Shown: positions 30,743-39,700 of the stretch, one piece after another
How the letters are laid out: each line of letters opens with the position of its first letter
Numbering within the stretch: position 1 is the stretch's first letter
Source: a bacterium
GTDB taxonomy: Bacteria; Acidobacteriota; Polarisedimenticolia; Polarisedimenticolales; Polarisedimenticolaceae
Direction: 5' to 3'
NCBI GenBank assembly: GCA_024226515.1
Contig: JAAELQ010000295.1
Span: 1 to 64,000, forward strand
DNA length: 64,000 nucleotides
Notes under the pieces: generated by a model
The model's input: the letters and a program-made list of their open reading frames with translations, nothing else
What the model was told of the DNA's origin: nothing
The model's database searches: none
Program-made: the position numbers and the translations under genes

Positions 30743-33700
30743 ATGATCGGATGGCGCGATCGAGGGCGGGCGGCGGCGGGAGCAGTTCTCCTGTCGGTTG
30801 GCGCTACGGGTGTCGCGCTCGCCCAACCGCTTGCGCCGGCCGCGCCCGCGACCTGTGAACCGGTCCCGCTCGGCGCGCCGGCCGGCTGGTCGACGCGGGC
30901 GCCGATGCCGGCCTCCGTTCGAGAAGCGGCGGGTGTCCTCATCGGCGATCGGATCTACGTCACGCACGGATTCGACGTCACCAGCGGCGAGTCCGCCGCA
31001 ACCTACATCTATGACATCCCGAGCGACAGGTGGGACACGGGGTCGCCGGCGGCCGTTTCCCGCCGTGGCCTGACCGGAGTTTGCATCCAGGATCATCGGG
31101 GGCAGGGGCTGGTCTTCGCCGTCGGCGGCAGCGGCGGCGGCGGCCCGGTGGGTAGCGTCGAGATCTACAACCCGGTGACGGGGCAGTGGGATCCCGATCC
31201 GTTCCCGCCGCCGCCTCCGTTGCCCACGCCGCGGCGTGGTGTCGGCGCGGCCTGGGTTCCACGCTTCGGGGTTCAGGGAGGCATGCTGGGTACCGTCTTC
31301 GTCGTCGGAGGCAGCACCAGCGGCTCCGGGCCCGGCAGCGGAACTCCGAGCGCGATCAACGAGGCCTACGACGTGGAACTCGGCGTCTGGGTCGGTCTGA
31401 GCCCGATGCCGGTCGCGCTGACCGACGTGTACTCGACGACGTACTCCCGGGCGACGGGCCGGGTCTACGTGATCGGCGGCTACGCCGGTACGCCCGCGCC
31501 GCTGGTCCAGATCTATGATCCGCTCGCCGACTCGTGGTCCTCCGGCGCGCCGATGTTCACGTCGCGTTCGGGACTGATCTCCGGAATCTGCGGCGACCGG
31601 ATCCACGCCATCGGCGGGGAAGCCGGGTTCGAGCTGGATGCCCACGAGTCCTACGACCCGCTGGCCGACGGATGGGCTTTCGAAACGGTGAAGCCGACGC
31701 CGTTGTCGCAGATGGCGTCGCAAGCCGTTTCGACGGGCTCCGAGATCTTCGCCATCGGCTCCGGCCCCACCCCGTCGACGCAGACGACGGAGATGTTCGC
31801 CTGCGGCAGCGCAGCACAGCCTCCGCCGAGCTGCCGGCCGCTCCAACTCGGCGGCGCTCGCGCGTGGACGGACATCGCCGATCCGAATTTCACTCCCGCC
31901 GAGGACGCGGCCGGAGTCGTCATCGGCGATGAGATCTACCTCACGCACGGCGCAGGATCTCTGCTCAACCGGGTCTACAGCATGACCGGCGACTCCTGGA
32001 GCGCGGGCCCGTCGGCAAGCGTGGGTCGCTCCCACGTCAGCGGCGCCTGCGTCGAGGAGCCCTCGGGACAGGGTCTGGTCTTTTCCGTCGGCGGCTTCGT
32101 CGGGGCGTCGCCCAGCGGGGTCGTCGAAATCTTCGACCCGGCGGACGGGACGTGGTCCGTGCCGGCGCCGATGCCGACGCCGCGAGGGGGAGCCGGCTCC
32201 GCATTCGTTCCGGGGCCCGGAGTGCTCGGCGGCTCACGCGGAAACGTGTACGTCTTCGGCGGCGACAGCACGCCCGGGCTCGTCAACGGCACCCCGCTGA
32301 CGACGGTCGAGGCCTACGACGTCCAGGCCGACGCGTGGAGCGGCGTGAGCCCCATGCTCGTCGGCGTGACCGACGTGCCGGCCACGGTCTACTTCCCGCA
32401 GACCGGGGAGATCCACGTCATCGGTGGATACGACGGAGCCGTCGCCGGCGACACGGTCCAGATCTACGATCTCGCGACGGGCTCCTGGTCGTTCGGGCCG
32501 GCGCTCCCCACCCCGCGCGCCAACGCGATCGCAGGAATCTGTGGGTCGCGGATCTACGTCGTCGGCGGAATCGACGAGAGCTTCAACACGCGACTGGAGA
32601 ACGAGTCGTTCGATCCTCTCGGCGGCCTCTGGAGAACCGAGCCGTCGTTGCCCATGCCGCTGGGCCTCGCGTCGCAGTCCCTGTCCACCACCGCCGACCT
32701 CTTCGCTTTCTCGGACTTCGAGTCCTACCGCTTCAGTTGCGGCTTCTTCCCCTCGGGGGAGACTCCCGCCGGGTGCGAGACGATCCAGCGCGGTGGCCTG
32801 GACTGGGCTGTGGCCGCACCGCTGCCGGACCCGACCGAGGGTGCTGCCGGCGTGGCGATCGGCGACAAGGTCTACGTCACGCACGGCCGCTCCGCTGCGG
32901 GGGATACGGCCGGGACGCGGATCTACGACATCGACGACGACTCCTGGAGCGCGGGCGCGGCGGCCGGGGTCGCGCGGTCCGAGCTGGCCGGGGTGTGCGT
33001 CGTCGACGCGAGCGGAGCGGGTCGGGTCTTCGTGGTCGGAGGTCGTTCGGACGCGCCCGTCTCCGGGCCGCTGGCCGACGTGGAGCTGTACGATCCGACA
33101 ACCGACACGTGGGACGCGCTGCCCTCCATGCCCACGCCCCGGCGCGGGCTGGGAGTCGCGCTCGTCCCCGACCTCGGCGTTGGCGGCGGGACGCGCGGAA
33201 GCGTCTTCGTCCTGGGCGGCAGCAACGGCGACGCGCCGCAGAGCGGCACGCCGCTGTCCGTCAACGAAGCCTACGACGTCGAGCTGGAGCTCTGGATCCC
33301 GCGGGCCCCGATGCCGCTGGCGATGATGGACGTGCAGTCGACGCTCTACGAGCCGGGCACGCAGCGGATCTATGTCATCGGCGGTTTCAACGGCTTCTCC
33401 GTCTCGCCGTCGGTTCAGATCTACGATCCCGTTGCCGACAGCTGGTCCATCGGCAGCGCGATGCCTACCGCGCGCTCCGGAATGGTCGCCGGCATCTGCG
33501 GCAACCGGATCTGGGCCATCGGCGGTTCGGACGAGGAGTCGAGCCTCGACGTCAACGAGTCGTACGATCCGTACACCGACACCGGGCTCGCGGCGGAGCC
33601 GTTCAAGCCGACCCCCGCCTCGGAGATGGCCGCCCAGTGCGTGTACACCGGGGCCGAGGTGTTCGCGATTGGCGCGAAACTCTGGGAAGCGGCCTCGGGC

Positions 33701-36700
33701 CGAGAGAACGAGGTGCTGACCTGCGGGATCTGCCAGGGGCCCGACTCCGACGGCGACCTGCTGGCCGATGCCTGCGACAACTGTCCACACTTTCCCAACC
33801 CGCCGCAGATCGATGTGGACATGGATGGCTTCGGGGATCCCTGTGACTTCGACACCGACAACGACGGTGTCGACGACCTGACCGACGTCGATGACTCCGA
33901 TCCCACGATCTGCACGGACGTCGACGGGGATGGCTGCGACGACTGTTTCCCCACGCCGAACAAGGACGGCTTCGGCCCGCTGCCCGATAACGATCCGTTC
34001 GACGACGGCACGGACACCGATGGCGACGGACTGTGCGACGCGGGCGATCTCGATGACGACAACGACGGCGTGGAAGATCTGGCTCCCGATCTCGACCCAT
34101 TCGACCCCACGGTCTGCGAGGACCTGGACGGGGACCTGTGCGACGACTGTTCGCCGGGGCCGGGTAAGGACGGCTTCGGCCCCGCTCCGGACAACGATCC
34201 GTTCAACGACGGGACGGACACCGACACGCCGTTCGACGGTCTGTGTGATGACTTCGATCCGGACGACGACAACGACGGCGTGGCCGACGCGAGTGATCCC
34301 GAGCCGCTGAACCCGAGTGTTTGTGGGCTCGACGCCGACCTCGACACCTGCGACGACTGCGCCGACGGTGTGGACGGCTTCGGCCCGGACGACGACGACG
34401 ATATCGCCAGCGACGGAACGAATACCGACGCGCCGTTCGATTCGCTGTGCGATGCCGGCGACCCGGACGACGACAACGACGGGGTGGCGGACGCGAGCGA
34501 TCCCGCACCGCTGAACCCCAACGTCTGTGGCCTGGACGCCGACGGCGACGAGTGCGACGACTGCACGGTGGGAGTGGACGGCCTCGACGTCTTGGCGGAC
34601 GCCGTCCCCGGCAACGACGGGACCAACACGGACGCGCCGTTCGACGGACTCTGCGATGCCGGCGATCCGGACGACGACAACGACGGCGTGGCCGACGCCG
34701 CGGATCCGGAACCGCTGAACCCCAATGTCTGCGGCCTGGACGCGGACGGCGACGGTTGCGACGACTGCGCGGTGGGGGTGGACGGCCTCGACGTCCTGCC
34801 GGACTCCGCCCCGGCCAACGACGGGACGAACACGGACGCGCCCTTCGACGGGCTGTGCGATGCCGGCGATCCGGACGACGACAACGACGGCGTGGCGGAC
34901 GCAGCCGATCCCGAACCGCTGAACCCGTTCGTTTGCGGCCTGGACGCCGACGAGGACGGCTGCGACGACTGCACCGGCGGGGGAGACGGCCTCGACCTGC
35001 TTCCCAACTCCGATATTGCCGACGACGGGCTGGACACGGACAGTGACGGCGTCTGCGACGCGGGTGATGCCGACGACGACGACGACGGCTACTCGGACGC
35101 GGACGAGCTGACGAACTGCCTGCCCGGACCGACCGACCCGTTGCAGGCTGCCTCGACGCCGCTCGACACCGATTCCGATCTGAGCTGCGACACCCTGGAC
35201 GCCGACGACGACAACGACGGCGTCGAGGATGCGGCCGATCCCGAACAGCTGAATCCCGACGTCTGTGGCGTCGATACCGACGCCGACGGCTGTGACGATT
35301 GCGCCGGGGGCGGGGACGGGTACGGCCCACTACCCAACGACGACCCGGACGACGACGGCAGCGATACCGACGGAGACGGAACGTGCAACGCCACGGACGC
35401 CGACGACGACAACGACGGCATCGCCGACACGGGGGACCTCGATCCGCTCGATCCGGACGTCTGCGGCGACAGCGACGGCGATGAGTGCGACGACTGCGCC
35501 GTCGGAACGGACGATTTCGAACCTCTGTCCGATTTCGACCCGTCGAGCGACGGGACGGACACCGACGGAGACGGCGCGTGCGACGACGGCGATGCCGACG
35601 ACGACGACGACGGCTACTCGGACGAGGACGAGCTGACGAACTGCCTGCCCGGCCCGAGCGATCCGCTGTCCGCAGCGTCGACTCCCGTCGACACGGACTC
35701 CGACCTGAGCTGCGACACGCTGGACGACGACGACGACAACGACGGTGTGAACGACGCGAGCGACGTCCAGCAGCCGCTGAATCCACAGTTTTGCGAGCTC
35801 GACGCCGACGGCGACGGCTGTGACGACTGCGCCGAGGGCGTGGACGGCTTCGGTCCGCTGCCGGACGACGTTCCGGCCCACGACGGGCCCGATCTGGACG
35901 AAGATGGCCTGTGCGATGTCGGTGACAATTGCCCGAGCAACGGCGATCCCGACCAGACGGACACCGACGGCGACAGCCTGGGCAATCCCTGCGATCCGGA
36001 CGACGACAACGACGGCGTGCCGGACGCGAGCGACCCCCAGCCGCTGAACCCGCAGCTCTGCGGTCTCGACGCGGACGATGACGACTGCGACGACTGCACG
36101 GGGAATCCGTTCTCGACCGGAACGCCGCCTCCGCCGCTCTGGACGCTGTTCACGCCGAGCACGACGACCGACGGAGCCGATGCGGACGGTGACGGGGTGT
36201 GCGATGCGGGCGACAACTGTCCGGGCAACGGGGATCCCGACCAGGCCGACACGGACGGCGATGGCCTCGGCAACCCCTGCGACCCGGACGACGACAACGA
36301 CGGCGTCGTGGACGGCCTGGACTTCGCGCCGCTCGACCCGGACCTCTGCGGCGATGCAGGCGACAACGACACCTGCGACGACTGTTCGGTCGGGACCGAC
36401 GACTTCGGGACCTTGCCCGACAACACGCCGGTGGACGACGGGACGGACACCGACGGGGACGGATTGTGCGACGCCGGCGACCTCGATGACGACAACGACG
36501 GCGTGGCGGACGCCGCCGGCGATCTCGATCCTCTGGATCCCAGGGTGTGCCGGGACATGGACGGGGACACGTGCGACGACTGCACCGCCAATCCGCACTC
36601 CGTGGCCGTGCCCCCGCCGCCGACCTGGCAACTGTTTGTCCCGAGCACGACGACCGACGGGCCGGACGCCGACCTGGACGGACTGTGCGATGCGGGAGAC

Positions 36701-39700
36701 GCCTGTCCGAACGATCCCGACGTGACGGATACGGACGGCGACACGGTGGGAGACGTCTGTGACACCGACGACGACAACGACGGTGTCGCCGACACGAGTG
36801 ACCCCGAGCCGCTGAACCCGAACGTTTGCGGACTCGACAACGACGAGGACACCTGCGACGACTGCTCGATCGGGGTCGACGGCTTCGGCCCGGCTGCGGA
36901 CGCGGACGTGGACAACGACGGAACGAACACCGACGCACCGTTCGACGAACTGTGCGATGCGGGCGATCTGGACGATGACAACGACGGTGTTCCGGACGGC
37001 GTCGACCTGGATCCCCTGGACCCCGCCATCTGCCAGGACACCGACGACGACGGCTGTGACGACTGCGCGATCGGCGTCGATGGCTTCGGCCCGTTCTCCG
37101 ACAACGATGCGGACGCCGACGGTCTCGATACGGACGAGGACGGCATCTGCGATCTCGGCGACAACTGCGACGACGACGTGAATCCCGACCAGACGAACAC
37201 CGACGGCGACACGGAGGGCAACGCCTGCGACGCCGACGACGACAACGACGGCGTGCCGGATGTCGACGACGACTCCCGACTGAATCCCGCGGTCTGTGAG
37301 GATCTCGATCTCGACGACTGCGACGATTGCTTCCCCACACCGGCCAAGGACGGCTTCGGCCCCCTGCCTGACAACGACCCGCTCGACGACGGCACGAACA
37401 CCGATGCGCCGTTCGATTCGCTCTGCGACGTGGGCGATCCGGACGACGACAACGACGGTGTGAACGACGACGTGGATACCGACTCACACAACCCGGACGT
37501 GTGTGGCGATGCCGACGGCGACGGCTGCGAAGACTGCGATCCCGGGACCGACGACCTGGGGCCGAATTCCGACAGCGATACGGCCAACGACGGAGGCCTG
37601 GCGGAGACGGATCTGGACGCCGACGGCGTGTGCGACACGAACGACAACTGCCCGGGCAATGCCGACCCGGATCAGACCGACACCGACGGCGATTCGCTCG
37701 GGAATCCCTGCGACCCCGACGACGACAACGATGGCGTGCCGGACGGAAGCGACCTCGACCCTCTCGATCCGACGATCTGCCAGGACACGGACGGCGACCT
37801 GTGTGACGACTGCGCGGTGGGGACGGACGGCTTCGGCCCCCTGCCTGACAACGATCCGCTCAACGACGGGACAGACACGGACATGCCGTTCGACGGGCTG
37901 TGCAACGCCGGCGATCCGGATGACGACAACGACGGCGTGCCGGACGCGAGCGATCCCGCGCCGCTGAATCCCAACGTCTGCGGGCTGGACTCGGACGGGG
38001 ACGGCTGCGACGACTGTACGGTGGGAGTGGACGGCCTCGACGTTCTGGCGGACGCCGCCCCGGCCAACGACGGGACGAACACCGACATGCCGTTCGACGG
38101 ACTCTGCGACGCCGGCGATCCGGATGACGACAACGACGGCGTCGCGGACGCCAGCGATCCGGAGCCGCTGAATCCCAATGTCTGTGGCCTGGACGTGGAC
38201 GGCGACAGTTGTGACGACTGCGCGGTGGGGGAGGACGGTTTCGGCCCCCTGCCTGACAACGATCCGCTCGACGACGGAACGAACACCGACATGCCGTTCG
38301 ACGGGCTGTGCGACGCCGGCGATCCGGACGACGACAACGACGGCGTGATCGACACGCTGGACCTTGATCCGCTGGAACCGACCGTTTGTGGTGACCTCGA
38401 CGACGACGGCTGTGACGACTGCGCGATCGGAACGGACCAGTTCGGCCCGCTGTCGGATCGCCTCCCACTCAACGACGGTCTGGACAGCGACCTGTCGTCT
38501 GGGCTGCGGGGCGCCTATTACGACAACACCAGCTTCGCCGATGCTCCGGTGATCCATGATGACCCGAGGGTCGCCTTCCGCTGGGGCGGTGGCTCGCCCG
38601 ATCCGGCGATCGACCGGGACACGTTCAGCGCACGCTGGACCGGCCTGGTCGAGCCGCTGTTCAGCGAGACCTACACCTTCCGAGTACGTAGTGACGACGG
38701 CGTGCGGCTGTGGATCGGCCAGACCCTGCTCATCGACCAGCTCGTGGTCCAACCGCTGACCGAGACCAGCGGTTCGATCGCCCTCGTCGCCGGCATGCGG
38801 TACGAGCTGATCCTCGAGTACATCGAGGACGGCGACAACGCGGAGATCTGGCTCGGCTGGGAGAGCCTCTCGCTCCCGCCCCAGATCGTCCCCCCCGACC
38901 GACTGTTCAAGACCGACGGCCTGTGCGACGTCGGCGACCTCGACGACGACAACGACGGGGTGCCCGACGCGTCGGACATCGCCCCGTTCGATCCGACCCT
39001 GTGCGAGGATGCCGACGGCGATGGTTGCGACGACTGCTCGATCGGCACCGACGGCCTGGGATTCCTCCCCGACAACGACCCGGCGGCCGACGGGCCCGAC
39101 GCCGACGGCGACGGCGTCTGCGATCCCACGGACAACTGCCCGCAGGCGCTGAACGACAGTCAGCTCGACTCGGACTCCGACGGACTGGGGGATGCCTGCG
39201 ATCCGTGCCCGCTGGACCCGGACGGCGGGGACGGCGATGGTTGCGGCCTGCTGGACTGCGATCCCGTCAATCCGAACTGTTCCACCGACTGCACGGACGC
39301 CGACGCGGACGGATTCTGCGTCCCCGCGGACTGTGACGACGGCAACCCGAACTGCACGGCGGATTGCACCGACGTCGATGGCGATGGCTTCTGTGTCGGC
39401 ATCGACTGCGACGATTCGACCGGTGCCTGCACCACGGGCTGCGTCGATATGGACGGTGACGGCGTGCCGGTCTGCGCGAACGATTGCGACGACTCCGACG
39501 AGGACTGCTCGATCGATTGCGCCGACGTCGATATGGACGGTCTCTGTGTGGACATCGATTGCGACGATGCGGACCCGGGCTGCACCGCCGACTGCGTCGA
39601 TCAGGACGGCGACGGCGTGCCGCTCTGCGCCGGCGATTGTGACGACACCAACCCCGGTTGTACGACGGACTGCACGGATGCCGACCTCGACCTGTTCTGC

